From Actinomadura hibisca NBRC 15177 (lineage in GTDB: Bacteria; Actinomycetota; Actinomycetes; Streptosporangiales; Streptosporangiaceae): a DNA stretch of 64,000 nucleotides. Numbering within the stretch: the first letter of the stretch is position 1; the number at the start of each line of letters is the position of its first letter. Where the stretch lies: contig NZ_BCRO01000018.1 in assembly GCF_001552635.1 (NCBI RefSeq), positions 119,503 through 183,502 of the forward strand. Direction: 5' to 3'. Positions 26,496 through 35,610 of this stretch are shown here, in pieces. The notes beneath the pieces are model-generated. The model searched no databases, was not told the origin of the DNA, and saw only the letters and a list, made by a program, of their open reading frames with translations. The position numbers and the translations under genes were made by a program.

Positions 26496-27059
26496 ATGAT
26501 GCTCGTGACCGTGCCGGCCGCCAGTGACCGCGACCCCGGACCGGACGACGCCGGGCGGGACGAGGAGGCCCTGCGCCGGTTCATCGAGCGGTTCGCCCTC
26601 CAGATGGCCGACGCGGGCGGGCAGCGGATGCCCGCCCGCGTGTTCGCCGCCCTGCTGGCCACCGACTCCGGCGCCCTCACCGCCGCCGAGCTGGCCGAAC
26701 TGCTCCAGGTGAGCCCCGCCGCCGTCTCCGGCGCGGTGCGGCACCTCACCCACCTGCGCATGGCCGTGCGCGAGCGCGACCCGGGCTCGCGGCGCGACGT
26801 CTATCGGGTGCGCAACGACGTCTGGCAGGACGCGATCCTCGGCCGCGACCGGATGCTCACCATGTGGAAGGACAGCCTCGCCGAGGGCACGCGGGCCGTC
26901 GGCCCCGGCACCCCCGCCGGGCGGCGGCTGGCCGAGTGCGCCGAGTTCTTCACCTTCATGCAGGACGAGCTGGCGGCGCTGATGGACCGCTGGCGCGAGC
27001 ACCGCGACAAGCTGCGCGCGGGTGACGACAAACTGCGCGCGGGTGACAACGGCGCCTGA
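26496..27059 (+). CDS. MarR/GbsR-type winged-helix regulator
   Basis: 187 residues with a winged helix (residues about 45-100): MPARVFAALLATDSGALTAAELAELL, recognition segment SPAAVSGAVRHLTHLRMAVRERDPGSRRDVYRV. This is the GbsR-like MarR pattern often divergent from ABC exporters. GGGGAG (26490-26495) serves ATG 26496, ATG 26499 or GTG 26505; the exact start is not settled. The C-terminus carries a perfect short duplication (DKLRAGDDKLRAGD) from a 21-base direct repeat. Likely represses itself and the exporter through the intergenic palindrome. Confidence 0.85.
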   Translation: MMLVTVPAASDRDPGPDDAGRDEEALRRFIERFALQMADAGGQRMPARVFAALLATDSGALTAAELAELLQVSPAAVSGAVRHLTHLRMAVRERDPGSRRDVYRVRNDVWQDAILGRDRMLTMWKDSLAEGTRAVGPGTPAGRRLAECAEFFTFMQDELAALMDRWREHRDKLRAGDDKLRAGDNGA

Positions 27060-27132
27060 CCGAACGTGGTGCCGGGCACACGAACCGCCCAAGTCTCTGC
27101 AGGCGAGCGCACCAGCACGTAAGGTGCATTCC

Positions 27133-28908
27133 ATGCCTAATAGCGATCAGCGCGACATTAGCGGCCCCGGGGAGAGGGCCGCGTCCCCCGGGATCCCGGT
27201 GCCGGGTCCGGCGCCGGCGCGGGACGTCGCCACGACGGGGCCGCGGGGCGGCGCTCCGGCCGCCGAGCGCCGCGACCCGTCCGGTGATTCGACCGTGGTG
27301 GCCCGCGTGGGCGACCCGGTGACGGTCTGGCCGTGCGCCAACTGCGGCCGGCCGGTGCCGCAGCCCCGCGGGGCCGTCCGCGCTGTCCGCTACTGCCAGG
27401 ACAACGACGGCGCCTGCGACCGCGAGGCCCGCGAACGCCGCGAGCGCGGCCGCGAGGCCCCCGGCCTGACCGGGCAGGTCGCCTCCACCTGGGACATGGT
27501 GGAACGGCTGGAGAAGGCCGCCGACCTGCTGGCCGACTCGCTCACCTCCGAGCTGAGCGTCGCCGGGGTCGAGCGCCGCGTCGCCGAGGTGCGCGCCGAG
27601 GCCGCCCGCGAGCTGGCCGTCGCGCAGAGCGAGCGCGACGCCTCCCAGCGGCAGGCCGAGGAGGCCCGGCAGGACGCCGCCTCGGCCCGCCAGCGCGCCG
27701 AGGCCGCCGAGGGCGACGCCGCGCGCGCCCGCGAGGACGCCAAGCTCGCCACCGCCAAGCGCGACGCCGCCCAGCAGGCGTGGGAGGAGGCGCACCAGAT
27801 CGCGCAGCAGGCGGTCTCGGCCAAGATCGCCGCCGAGAGCGAGCGCGACCGCATCGCCGCCCGCGAGACCGAGCTGCTGGCCGCGCTGGAGGCCGCGCGC
27901 GCCGAGCTGGTCGGCCTGCACGGCAAGCTCGCCGAGACCGAGAGCGCGGTCGAGGCGCAGCGCGTCGAGGCGGCGGTGGCCAAGCAGGGCGCCGAGGACC
28001 TGCGCAACGCCATGCGCGACACCGAGGCGCAGCGCCAGCGCGCCATGCAGGCCGCCAGCAAGGCCGAGGCCGAGCGCGCCACCGCGCTGCGCGCCCAGTC
28101 CGAGGCCGAGGCCGAGGTCGTGCGCACCACCGTGCGCGCCGAGGAGGCCGTCAAGGACCGCGACGCGGCCCGCGCCCAGGCGCAGGCCGCCACCGCCGAG
28201 CGCGACGAGCTGGCGGCCAAGAACGGCGACCAGGCGGTGCAGCTGCGCCAGCTGTCGCAGTCGGTGGCCGAGCAGCAGGCCGCGCTCAAGGCCCTGGCCG
28301 AGGAGCGCGACGCCGCGCGCGCCGAGGCCGACCGGGCGCGCCGCCAGATCGACCACTTCACGCACAACACGCTGTCGTCCAACCTCCCGCCCTCGGCGGG
28401 GCTGCCGCCGACCACCGGCCTGCCGCCGGGCGGGCGGATGCCGGGCGCGGGGGTCCCGCCGATGGGGCAGACGCCCGCGGGCCCGCCGCCGAACGACACC
28501 GGCTCCCACGGCGTCGGCGGGACGGGCGCTGGCGGGACCGGATCCACCGGCACCGGTCCCAACGGGACCGCCTCCGCCGGCAACGGCTCCGGCGGGGCCG
28601 GTCCGGACCCTCAGCACTCCATGCCGAACCCCCTGCCGAATTCCCTGCCGAACGGCACGGGTCCGCTCGGCACGGGTCCGCTGGGCACCGGCCCGTTGAG
28701 CACCGGTTCGCTGGGCGCGTCCCCGCTGGGCACCGGCCCCCTGGGCGCGTCTCCGGGCGGTCCCGGCGCGTTCGGCTCCGGCCCGCTCATGAGCGGGCCG
28801 GGCCACAACGGCGGGCGTCCGGGCGACCGGCCCGGGGACCGGCCCGCGCAGGGCGGCGGGCCGGTGAACGGCGTGGACCGGGAGGACCCGCTGTTCACCG
28901 GACCGTGA
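27133..28908 (+). CDS. Coiled-coil protein with cysteine cluster and Gly/Pro-rich tail, function unknown
   Basis: 591 residues with no recognised enzyme domain. Residues about 65-100 hold a zinc-finger-like set (CANCGRPVPQ, then YCQDNDGAC). From about 115 to 415 an almost uninterrupted Ala/Glu/Arg heptad region predicts a long coiled coil. The last about 170 residues are low complexity with repeats of GTGPL, GASPL and PPSAGLPP. TAAGGT (27120-27125) lies 7 bases before the ATG with no Shine-Dalgarno, supporting this start and a leaderless mRNA. A structural or scaffold role is only a guess. No signal peptide or membrane helix is evident. Confidence 0.8.
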   Translation: MPNSDQRDISGPGERAASPGIPVPGPAPARDVATTGPRGGAPAAERRDPSGDSTVVARVGDPVTVWPCANCGRPVPQPRGAVRAVRYCQDNDGACDREARERRERGREAPGLTGQVASTWDMVERLEKAADLLADSLTSELSVAGVERRVAEVRAEAARELAVAQSERDASQRQAEEARQDAASARQRAEAAEGDAARAREDAKLATAKRDAAQQAWEEAHQIAQQAVSAKIAAESERDRIAARETELLAALEAARAELVGLHGKLAETESAVEAQRVEAAVAKQGAEDLRNAMRDTEAQRQRAMQAASKAEAERATALRAQSEAEAEVVRTTVRAEEAVKDRDAARAQAQAATAERDELAAKNGDQAVQLRQLSQSVAEQQAALKALAEERDAARAEADRARRQIDHFTHNTLSSNLPPSAGLPPTTGLPPGGRMPGAGVPPMGQTPAGPPPNDTGSHGVGGTGAGGTGSTGTGPNGTASAGNGSGGAGPDPQHSMPNPLPNSLPNGTGPLGTGPLGTGPLSTGSLGASPLGTGPLGASPGGPGAFGSGPLMSGPGHNGGRPGDRPGDRPAQGGGPVNGVDREDPLFTGP

Positions 28909-28913
28909 CGGGC

Positions 28914-28931
28914 GCCCGGCCGGGGCCGGGC
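28914..28931. terminator. Hairpin between convergent genes
   Basis: GCCCGGCC (28914-28921) pairs with GGCCGGGC (28924-28931) with a 2-base gap. It lies in the 24-base space between the coiled-coil gene and the convergent small membrane-protein gene. Confidence 0.45.
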
Positions 28932-28932
28932 G

Positions 28933-29148
28933 TCACCGGTTCTTCGCGATCATGAAAATGGCCAGCAGGGACACGCTGACGATCAGCAGCGCGTGGAACC
29001 GCTCCTTGGAAGCGGTGTCGCGCAGGTTGGACACGCGCCTGCGGCCCTGCCGCACGTCCAGGTTCGCGCGCCGCGCGCGCTCCCAGGACATTCCCATGTA
29101 GGCGGCGAGGACCGCGATCGCGATGATGAGGATTCCGCTGCCGCTCAT
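28933..29148 (-). CDS. Small membrane protein, function unknown
   Basis: 71 residues with two hydrophobic segments, ILIIAIAVLAAYMGM near the N-terminus and ALLIVSVSLLAIFMI at the C-terminus. They are separated by a strongly basic loop (WERARRANLDVRQGRRRVSNLRD), so it is a likely helical hairpin with a cytoplasmic positive loop. The ATG at 29148 starts just before the first helix; an upstream ATG at 29196 would add 16 polar residues. No known family recognised. Confidence 0.6.
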   Translation of the reverse strand: MSGSGILIIAIAVLAAYMGMSWERARRANLDVRQGRRRVSNLRDTASKERFHALLIVSVSLLAIFMIAKNR

Positions 29149-29288
29149 CTGGCCCGACCTCCGTTGGTCGCGGATGCTCAGATTGAACGCGACCATACCT
29201 CCCCATACCGTGTCGAGTGACACATTTATTGTCGTCACCCGCCGGACAGTGTGATCAGCACGGCGGGACGGCCCCCGCTGTGCCGATC

Positions 29289-29993
29289 TCAGCGTCCGAA
29301 GCGGTCCGGATCGATCTCGATCCAGATCTGCTCCGCCCGTCCCAGCAGCCGCCCGTCGGCCCCGTACAGGGCGGTGGCGGCGTGCAGCTTGCGGCCCTCG
29401 CGGCTGCGCGCCAGCCCCATCACCACGCACCGCTCCCCGGCCTCGGGGATGTCGGCGACCTGCGCGGTCATGGTGCCGAGCACCGCCGGGCGGCCCGCCA
29501 CGTCGAAGGTCCAGCCGCCGGGGCAGTCCAGCGCCGCCCACACGATCTCCGGCGCGGGCGCCTCCGCGGGCGTCCAGACGGCCGCGACCGTGCCCTCGGG
29601 CGCGGTGCCGTCGTCCACCCGGCCCGGCTCCAGCCGCAGCCCGTCGCCCGGCTCCCGGTCCGGGCCGCACACGAAGCAGCCGGGGAAGGGGTGGTTCTCG
29701 ACCGCCCGGTACTTCTCGCCCGCCGCCAGCGCCGTGTCGTAGGGCACCGCGGGCACCGGCGGCACCACGATCGCCCCGGCCAGCGCCTCGGCCACGAGCG
29801 TCTCGCCGTCCCACAACCAGGCGCCCAGCCCCCGGTCGTCGGCGGGCGACACCCGCAGCCCGGTCTCCAGCGGCGGCGGTCGCCGCAACGACACCGTCAC
29901 CGTGTCGGCGTCGAGGTGCCCGGCCAGCAGGCCCGCCACGTAGCCGCCGTTCCCCGACCCCTCGGGGCCGTGGAAACGCGTTTCGATGATCAC
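29289..29993 (-). CDS. Hypothetical protein, probable hotdog-fold (thioesterase-like)
   Basis: 234 residues. The pattern of strands, the GSGNGGYVAGLLAGHL opening and a conserved-looking NHPFPGCFVCGP motif (residues about 100-111) are typical of acyl-CoA-thioesterase-like double-hotdog proteins in actinomycetes. The second half (GTMTAQVADIPEAGERCVVMGLARSREGRKLHAATALYG) looks like a hotdog repeat. It stands alone with about 300 bases upstream to nearest neighbour on that side. Enzymatic activity is not proven by any visible catalytic residue. Confidence 0.65.
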   Translation of the reverse strand: MIIETRFHGPEGSGNGGYVAGLLAGHLDADTVTVSLRRPPPLETGLRVSPADDRGLGAWLWDGETLVAEALAGAIVVPPVPAVPYDTALAAGEKYRAVENHPFPGCFVCGPDREPGDGLRLEPGRVDDGTAPEGTVAAVWTPAEAPAPEIVWAALDCPGGWTFDVAGRPAVLGTMTAQVADIPEAGERCVVMGLARSREGRKLHAATALYGADGRLLGRAEQIWIEIDPDRFGR

Positions 29994-30131
29994 TTCTGTC
30001 CCCCCGTTCCGAACAGTCCCAAACCGGACCGCATCCTATTGAGGTGCGCCGACGCGCGTGTCCGATGGGGCCGGTTCGGCAGGGAACAGGGTGGATCGGG
30101 GTGCTCGGCGGGACGGGCCGGTCGGCGTCGG

Positions 30132-30653
30132 CTAGAGGGCGCGGGACGGCTGGGGGCGGCCGGGCCGGGTGGTGAAGAACACCGACAGCGCCCCCTTCAG
30201 CCGGGCGCGCACGACCTCCTCCGCCACCGGCCCGTCGGCCGCGACCGGCGTCAGCTCCAGCGCCCGCGCGATCAGCAGGTCGATGTTGCGGTCGGCCACC
30301 AGCACCGAGCAGGTGTCGCAGGCGAACCAGGGGTAGAGCATGTTCAGCACCGCCATCGCGGTGTCGTCGTCCGACAGCTGGGTGGTGTCCAGCTCGACCT
30401 CGAAGATGTCGGTGTCCTCGGGGTCCAGCGTCGGGTAGTACAACCAGCGCGGCCCGGCGGTGCCGCAGAAGTCGCACGCCTGGTCGCCGGGGACGGGCTC
30501 GCCCACCGCCAGCTCCAGATCGTGGTCCCACGGTTCGACGCGCCGGTTGTGGCGGTAGCCGACGCCGTCCAGCGCACCCTCGCGGTTGTGCGTCACGTCG
30601 TGGACCTCGCCACCGCAGCGGGCGCACATGAAGCCGAAGTCGATGTCCTCCAT
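30132..30653 (-). CDS. Hypothetical protein with three CxxC pairs
   Basis: 173 residues. Three cysteine pairs (CARC near 10, CDFC near 60, CDTC near 112) suggest one or two zinc ribbons. The central region has YYPTLDPEDTDIFEVELDTTQ and is rich in acids. ATG 30653 follows GGGGAGGG. No named family recognised. The protein resembles small metal-binding hypothetical proteins that may act as nucleic-acid or protein adaptors, but nothing in its context supports a specific role. Confidence 0.7.
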   Translation of the reverse strand: MEDIDFGFMCARCGGEVHDVTHNREGALDGVGYRHNRRVEPWDHDLELAVGEPVPGDQACDFCGTAGPRWLYYPTLDPEDTDIFEVELDTTQLSDDDTAMAVLNMLYPWFACDTCSVLVADRNIDLLIARALELTPVAADGPVAEEVVRARLKGALSVFFTTRPGRPQPSRAL

Positions 30654-30861
30654 GTCCCTCCCCTGATCATTGAGGCACCGGTCTCCCACCGTATCCGGCC
30701 GGACGCCCGGGTCGTACCAGGCGGGGGTGCGGGCCCGGCCAGGGATGTCACAAAGATGGGCAGGACGGACATATTGCCCGGTCAGCGCGGCGGGACGGCC
30801 CCGAACGCCCCGGCGATCCCGCGTCCGGTAGCGTGCGGCTGACCCGAACAGGAGGCTCCCC

Positions 30862-31662
30862 GTGTCCCACGCGTCCGTCCCGTCCGACGTCGTCCTCAAC
30901 GCCGACAAGGTGGACCTGGTACGCGAACGGCGCGCGCTCCTCGACCAGGTGTCGCTGACGGTCCTCACCGGCGAGCACTGGGCCCTGATCGGCCCGAACG
31001 GCGCGGGGAAGTCCACCCTGCTCAGCCTCCTCGGCGCCTACGCCCACCCCACCCGCGGCACCGTCGAGATCCTCGGCCACCGGATGGGCCGGGTGAACGT
31101 GCAGGAGTTGCGGACGCGGATCGGCCAGGTCAACCCCCGGCACCCGCTGGAGTCGGCGCGCACCGTCCGCGAGATCGTGCTGACCGGCGCGACCGGCACC
31201 ATCGAGCTGGTCCCGCGCTGGACGCCGGCCGACCACGAGCTGCGCCGCGCCGACGAGCTGGTCGCGCTGCTGGGCCTGACCGCCCGCGCCGACGCGCGCT
31301 GGCCGCACCTGTCGCAGGGCGAGCGCGGCCGGGCGCTGATCGCCCGCGCGCTGATGCCCGACCCGCCGCTGCTGCTGCTCGACGAGCCCGCCACCGGCCT
31401 CGACGTGGCCGCCCGCGAGCGGTTGCTGGCGGCCCTCGACCAGTTGCGCGGGCAGCGCCCTGACCTGACCACCGTGCTGGTCACCCACCACCTGGAGGAG
31501 CTGCCCACCAGCACCAGCCACGCGCTGCTGCTGCGCGACGGCAGGGTGCTGGCCTCCGGCGCGGCCGACCTGGTGCTCACCACCGAGCTGGTCAGCGCCT
31601 GCTTCGACCACCCGATCACCATCACCCGCGGCAACGGCCGCTGGGCGGCCACCGCCGGATGA
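30862..31662 (+). CDS. ABC-type ATPase, stand-alone
   Basis: 266-residue ATP-binding cassette protein: Walker A GPNGAGKST near residue 45, signature LSQGERGR, Walker B LLLLDEPATGLD and H-loop VTHHLEE. The GTG start follows AGGAGG. No permease gene is adjacent. The sequence resembles ModF/YlmA-type iron or molybdate-related ATPases that are often orphaned. The immediate downstream gene is convergent, so it is a single-gene unit with TAGCGT near 30829 as a possible -10. Confidence 0.87.
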   Translation: MSHASVPSDVVLNADKVDLVRERRALLDQVSLTVLTGEHWALIGPNGAGKSTLLSLLGAYAHPTRGTVEILGHRMGRVNVQELRTRIGQVNPRHPLESARTVREIVLTGATGTIELVPRWTPADHELRRADELVALLGLTARADARWPHLSQGERGRALIARALMPDPPLLLLDEPATGLDVAARERLLAALDQLRGQRPDLTTVLVTHHLEELPTSTSHALLLRDGRVLASGAADLVLTTELVSACFDHPITITRGNGRWAATAG

Positions 31663-31679
31663 GGCGGGGCGCCGGGCGG

Positions 31680-33002
31680 TCAGGCGTCGGCCCGCACCCG
31701 GTGCTTCGACAGGTGCGCCAGCACCGCCTGGTTGGCCTCCCACCCGTCGGGGAACTTCACCGGCACGCCGAGGCGCACCGGCTCGGTCGAGGGATGGGCG
31801 TCCAGCAGCTCGGGGATCCCGGCGCGCGCGACCACCAGGCACGCGTGCCGGTGCCGCGAGGTCAGCACGCACAACCGGCCCGACTCCAGGTGGAATGCGG
31901 TGGCGTCGCGGCGGCCCGACAGCGGGTGCAGCACCACCGTCACGTCGTACTCGCGGCCCTGCAACCGGTTGGCGGTGTCGACCGTGATGCCCTCGCCGTG
32001 CGGGCCGAGCGCCGCGCGGATCGCGGTGACCTGGTCGCGGTGCGCCGCGCCGATCGCGACGCGGTCCGCGCCGACGGCGTGCGAGCCCAGCTCGGAGTGC
32101 GCGGTCGGGCCGCGTTGCAGCAGCCGCACCGCGAGCGCGGCGGCGGCGCGCACGGCCTCGGCGTCGGTGCGCAGCGTGTGCCGGGCGGGCAGCTCGTACA
32201 GCGCCCAGCCCGACGCGGCCGCCTCGTCCAGCGCGCGGTCGTAGGTGGTGCCCATGCCGCGCGCGCCGTACTCCAGCCGCCGGTCGCGCGGCCCGGTGCC
32301 GGACCGGAAGCCGGTGAACGGGTAGAACGCCTCCGACACCACCGGCGCGGCCGAGGCGGGCAGCCGCCACGACACCGGCAGCCGGTGCACCGGCAGGTCG
32401 GGGTTGTGCGCCAGCAGCACCGACACCGCGCTGCGCATCGGGTCCCACGACAGGCCCGACCAGCGCTCGACCTCCACGGTGGAGAACGGGTCGAGCTGGC
32501 CGGGGTCGCCCACGAACAGCGCCCGCTCGAACCGGCCCGCGATGCGCAGCAACATGTCCGAGCGCATCTGGTACGCCTCGTCCACGATCGCCCACGGCCA
32601 GGAGCCCTCGGCCAGCGTCGCCCACTTCGCGGCGGTCGCGATCACCACGGTGTGCTGGGCGAGCTGGTCGGCCTTGGTCGCCACGGTGACCGACGGCCGC
32701 GACGACACCCGCTCGGAGGGCAGGTAGGACGACGCCGACAGGCGGCCCACGGTGATGTGCGGGTGCTTGGCGGCGATGCGGTCGATGAGGTCGTCGACCT
32801 GCTCGTTGGTCTGCGCGACGATCATCATGCGCTCGCCCGCGTCGGCCAGGTGCGCGGTCGCCCGCACCACCAGGGTCGACTTGCCCGCGCCGGGCGGGGA
32901 GTCGACGATCACGCCGCGGTGCCCCCTGTCCAGGTCGGCGAGCACGGCCGCGACGACGCCGTCGGCGGCGGCGCCGGGGGACAGGGTGTCGGGCGCGGTC
33001 AT
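31680..33002 (-). CDS. SF1 (UPF1/Dna2-like) DNA/RNA helicase
   Basis: 440 residues; the last gene of a four-gene coupled operon. Superfamily 1 motifs are all visible: Walker A SPPGAGKST (35-43), motif II VDEAYQM (near 141), motif III FVGDPGQLDP (163-172), motif V ITVDTANRLQGREYDVTVV and motif VI CVLTSRHRHACLVV. DEAY and QGRE place it nearer the UPF1/Dna2/RecD-like SF1B group than UvrD. It is compact and lacks extra domains, which may be supplied by the upstream gene. Its ATG overlaps the preceding stop by 4 bases (ATGA). Inferred to unwind nucleic acid together with the operon nuclease. Confidence 0.85.
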   Translation of the reverse strand: MTAPDTLSPGAAADGVVAAVLADLDRGHRGVIVDSPPGAGKSTLVVRATAHLADAGERMMIVAQTNEQVDDLIDRIAAKHPHITVGRLSASSYLPSERVSSRPSVTVATKADQLAQHTVVIATAAKWATLAEGSWPWAIVDEAYQMRSDMLLRIAGRFERALFVGDPGQLDPFSTVEVERWSGLSWDPMRSAVSVLLAHNPDLPVHRLPVSWRLPASAAPVVSEAFYPFTGFRSGTGPRDRRLEYGARGMGTTYDRALDEAAASGWALYELPARHTLRTDAEAVRAAAALAVRLLQRGPTAHSELGSHAVGADRVAIGAAHRDQVTAIRAALGPHGEGITVDTANRLQGREYDVTVVLHPLSGRRDATAFHLESGRLCVLTSRHRHACLVVARAGIPELLDAHPSTEPVRLGVPVKFPDGWEANQAVLAHLSKHRVRADA

Positions 33003-34471
33003 GACCAGTCCTCCGCGGCGTCCTCGTCGGTGGGCTCGTAGTCGGCGGGCGGGCCGCCGTGCGTCCAGGGCGTGTTCTCCTTGTCGGGGAACCGGCTCGG
33101 CCCGAACGACCCCGGGATCAGCGAGGTGAACACGACCCGCGCCCCGACCCCGGGCACCGAACCCGGCTCGGGGGTCAGCTTCCGGCCCAGGCCGCCGGTC
33201 AGCTCCAGCAGGACCGACGCGCCGTCCACGCTCACGACCCGTCCCTTGAGACCGGGCCGGGCGGCGCTGCACACCTCGGTGCCGGGGTCGAGCCGCACCG
33301 GGTCCTCGGTGCCGACGCGCAGGTGCGGGCGGAGCTTGGGGCGCTTGCCCGATTCATCCAGCCGCGTCGGGTCGCACTCGGTGACCGTGCCGCCGAACGC
33401 CAGGCCGTTCAGCCGGTGCTCGGCCATGACCAGCGGGTCGTCGAAGGCGCGCTGGGCGTCGTAGGCGTCCTGCGCGCGCTCCATGTCGTGCAGCCGCTTG
33501 GCGGCGCGGACGGGGGAGTCACGGCGGGCCTGCGGGTACGCCTCGCCGAACGTCTGGTGGAAGTAGGTGAACGAGTCGCGGTCGCGCTCCCAGCGGGCGG
33601 GGACGCTCGCGCCCTCGGGCAGCGCGCGCAGCACCTCCACCGCGCGCCACATCAGCTCCCAGGTGGGCGCGAGCTGGCCCTCCAGCACGCGCCGGACGCG
33701 CTCCTCGGCGCGCGGGTCGCGGCCGGAGGCGTCGAAGGCGGCGATCGCGGGGGCCAGCACCTCGTTGTCGAAACCGGGGTCGGTGACGGGCCCGGCGGGC
33801 GGGCTGAGCACCGGGTCCTCGGCGCGCGCGGCGGCGGCCGGGCCGTCCATGCCGCCGGGCGGCGCGATCCAGCCCAGCAGCGCCGCGAGGTTGCCGTCCT
33901 CCAGCGAGCTCTGCCCGGTCGCCCAGTGCAGCCGCAGCGCCTCGGTCATCGTCATCAGCAGCGCCGACCCCGGATGGTCGTGCCGGTCGGTGTACCAGGT
34001 CAGCCAGCGGCCGAGCACCGGCACCGACGGCTCCACCGCGTACGGGCCGTCGGTGCGGCGGAACCGCGTGGACCGGCCCAGCATCCGCAGAAAGCCGACG
34101 CCGCCGCGGTTGGGCACCAGCAATTGCGGCGCGTCGGTGTAGCGGATGCGCTCGGTGCCGTCCTTGGCGGGCGGCAGGTCCTCCACCGCGCCGTGGTGGG
34201 TCTCGATGTGCTTGAGCACGACTTGGGCCAGCTCGGCGGCGAACGCGAACCGGAGGTCGCGGTTGCGCGGCTGCGGGACCGCCAGCAGCGCCGGGGCGGC
34301 GGGGTCGGATCCGATCATCACCGCCAGCGGCGCGGCGGCCTCGCCCGCCAGCTTCAGCGGCACCATCACCAGCGGGTGGTCGGCCAGGTGGCAGTGCCGG
34401 ACGGTGGCCAGCGGCTGGGCGATCCCGGCGGCGGCCGCCTCCAGTTGCGCCAGCGAGGTCAGCACGCTCAT
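32999..34471 (-). CDS. Unknown protein of nuclease-helicase operon
   Basis: 490 residues, no family I can name. The N-terminal half is mixed alpha/beta. The centre (about 270-370) is helical with EERVRRVLEGQLAPTWELMWRAVEVLRALPEG. The C-terminal 100 residues look like a small beta-barrel (PGTEVCSAARPGLKGRVVSVDGASVLLELTGG split by Gly/Val runs), comparable in type to the 1B barrel of UPF1/Dna2-like helicases. It overlaps both the helicase and nuclease genes by 4 bases, so a stoichiometric complex is likely. Possibly a helicase accessory or DNA-recognition subunit; this is inference. Confidence 0.75.
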   Translation of the reverse strand: MSVLTSLAQLEAAAAGIAQPLATVRHCHLADHPLVMVPLKLAGEAAAPLAVMIGSDPAAPALLAVPQPRNRDLRFAFAAELAQVVLKHIETHHGAVEDLPPAKDGTERIRYTDAPQLLVPNRGGVGFLRMLGRSTRFRRTDGPYAVEPSVPVLGRWLTWYTDRHDHPGSALLMTMTEALRLHWATGQSSLEDGNLAALLGWIAPPGGMDGPAAAARAEDPVLSPPAGPVTDPGFDNEVLAPAIAAFDASGRDPRAEERVRRVLEGQLAPTWELMWRAVEVLRALPEGASVPARWERDRDSFTYFHQTFGEAYPQARRDSPVRAAKRLHDMERAQDAYDAQRAFDDPLVMAEHRLNGLAFGGTVTECDPTRLDESGKRPKLRPHLRVGTEDPVRLDPGTEVCSAARPGLKGRVVSVDGASVLLELTGGLGRKLTPEPGSVPGVGARVVFTSLIPGSFGPSRFPDKENTPWTHGGPPADYEPTDEDAAEDWS

Positions 34472-35610
34472 GCGACGCTGCCGAGCCCCGCGCCGTCCGG
34501 TGCCGTGCCCTGGCCCGCGCTCTGGAGTGCTTCCGCGCGCAGCCGGGCGGCGGTGCGGAGCTGGGCGGCGGTCTCGGCGAGGTCGGCGGCCGGTTCCAGC
34601 GTCCCGTCGGCCAGCGCCAGCGCGGTGCCGATCGAGTCGACGCCGCCGAGGTCGTCGCGCACCGAGCGGCCGAGCGCGCCGGTCGCGCCGCAGGCCCGCG
34701 CCTCGTCGCGGCAGAAGAAGGCCATCTCGCAGCTCGACATGCACTCGGGCGCGTACCGGGCCTCCACCGCCCGCACGGCCTCGTCGAGCGCGCCCGCCAG
34801 GTCGAACGACAGGTCCTCGGGCAGTTCGGCGACGATGCGGTCGACGCGCGTCAGCCGCGCGAGCTGCCGTTCCAGCACCGCGAGCTGCGGGCGCACGTCC
34901 ACGGGCGTGACGGTGGGCCGGTTGGAGAAGTTCTCCGGGCACACCAGGATCACCTCGTGCGACACGCGCTCGGCGGGGTGCCCCAGCTCGGCGACCAGGC
35001 GGCGCAGCGCCAGCACGTACACCGCCGCCTGCCGCGCGGCCGCGGCGACCTGCGAGGGCTCGGCCTGCCCGTCGATCACCGCGAACGACTTGATCTCCAC
35101 GATGTGGAAGCGGCCCTCGATCTGGAAGGCGATGACGTCGGGCTCCAGGTAGGCGACCTGCCCGGCGATCTCCAGCCGCAGCAGCGGGTGGTCGTACAGC
35201 GTGCCCTCGCCGCTGTCCAGCGCGCGCCGCAGCAGCCGCCGGGTGCGGGCGTGTCGCAACTCCCGGCCCTCGTTGCCCGCGACGACCTCCAGGTCGTCGT
35301 AGGACACCTCGGGCACCGCGAGGCCGAGCCGGTCGCGCAGCAGCGTCAGCAGCTCGGCGCAGCCGTCGGCCTTGACCTGCGCCTCGAACACGTTGCCGCG
35401 CGTGATCGCGAACTGCGACTGGCCGAACGGCGCGGGGAAGCCCAGCGTGCGCGAGACCGCGTCCTTGTCCACCCCCGCGGCGTCCATCACGCCGCGGCGG
35501 GCGCAGCCGGGGTTGGCGGTCAGCGCCGCGATGGTGCGGGCGTCGTGGTTGCGCGGCGGCGTGGCCCCGCGCAGCCGGTCCAGGTCCAGGGCCGGCGCGG
35601 TGTCGGTCAT
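34468..35610 (-). CDS. PD-(D/E)XK nuclease of the Cas4/AddB/RecB type with probable Fe-S cluster
   Basis: 380 residues. The nuclease core shows GNVFEAQV (Glu about 76), Asp158 in LEPDVIAF, Glu172-Ile-Lys174 in VEIKSF and the RecB-motif Gln/Tyr pair in RQAAVYVLAL (194-198). Four cysteines bracket the core as in Cas4, AddB and Dna2: Cys36 near the N-terminus and CMSSCEMAFFCRDEARAC at 290-307, a likely 4Fe-4S site. Such enzymes trim DNA ends with a partner helicase. ATG overlaps neighbouring stops by 4 bases on both sides. No Cas1 or Cas2 is present, so it is not a CRISPR adaptation gene in this window. Confidence 0.82.
   Translation of the reverse strand: MTDTAPALDLDRLRGATPPRNHDARTIAALTANPGCARRGVMDAAGVDKDAVSRTLGFPAPFGQSQFAITRGNVFEAQVKADGCAELLTLLRDRLGLAVPEVSYDDLEVVAGNEGRELRHARTRRLLRRALDSGEGTLYDHPLLRLEIAGQVAYLEPDVIAFQIEGRFHIVEIKSFAVIDGQAEPSQVAAAARQAAVYVLALRRLVAELGHPAERVSHEVILVCPENFSNRPTVTPVDVRPQLAVLERQLARLTRVDRIVAELPEDLSFDLAGALDEAVRAVEARYAPECMSSCEMAFFCRDEARACGATGALGRSVRDDLGGVDSIGTALALADGTLEPAADLAETAAQLRTAARLRAEALQSAGQGTAPDGAGLGSVA

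Noticed and set aside
27390..28583. Ser/Ala-rich frame opposite the coiled-coil gene
   Set aside because: Antisense shadow of a repetitive coding region; the plus-strand frame has the coherent heptads and start context.
34468..35610. CRISPR adaptation gene (Cas4)
   Set aside because: The nuclease has Cas4-like residues, but no repeat-spacer array, Cas1 or Cas2 is visible in the window; the helicase partner fits DNA end processing better.
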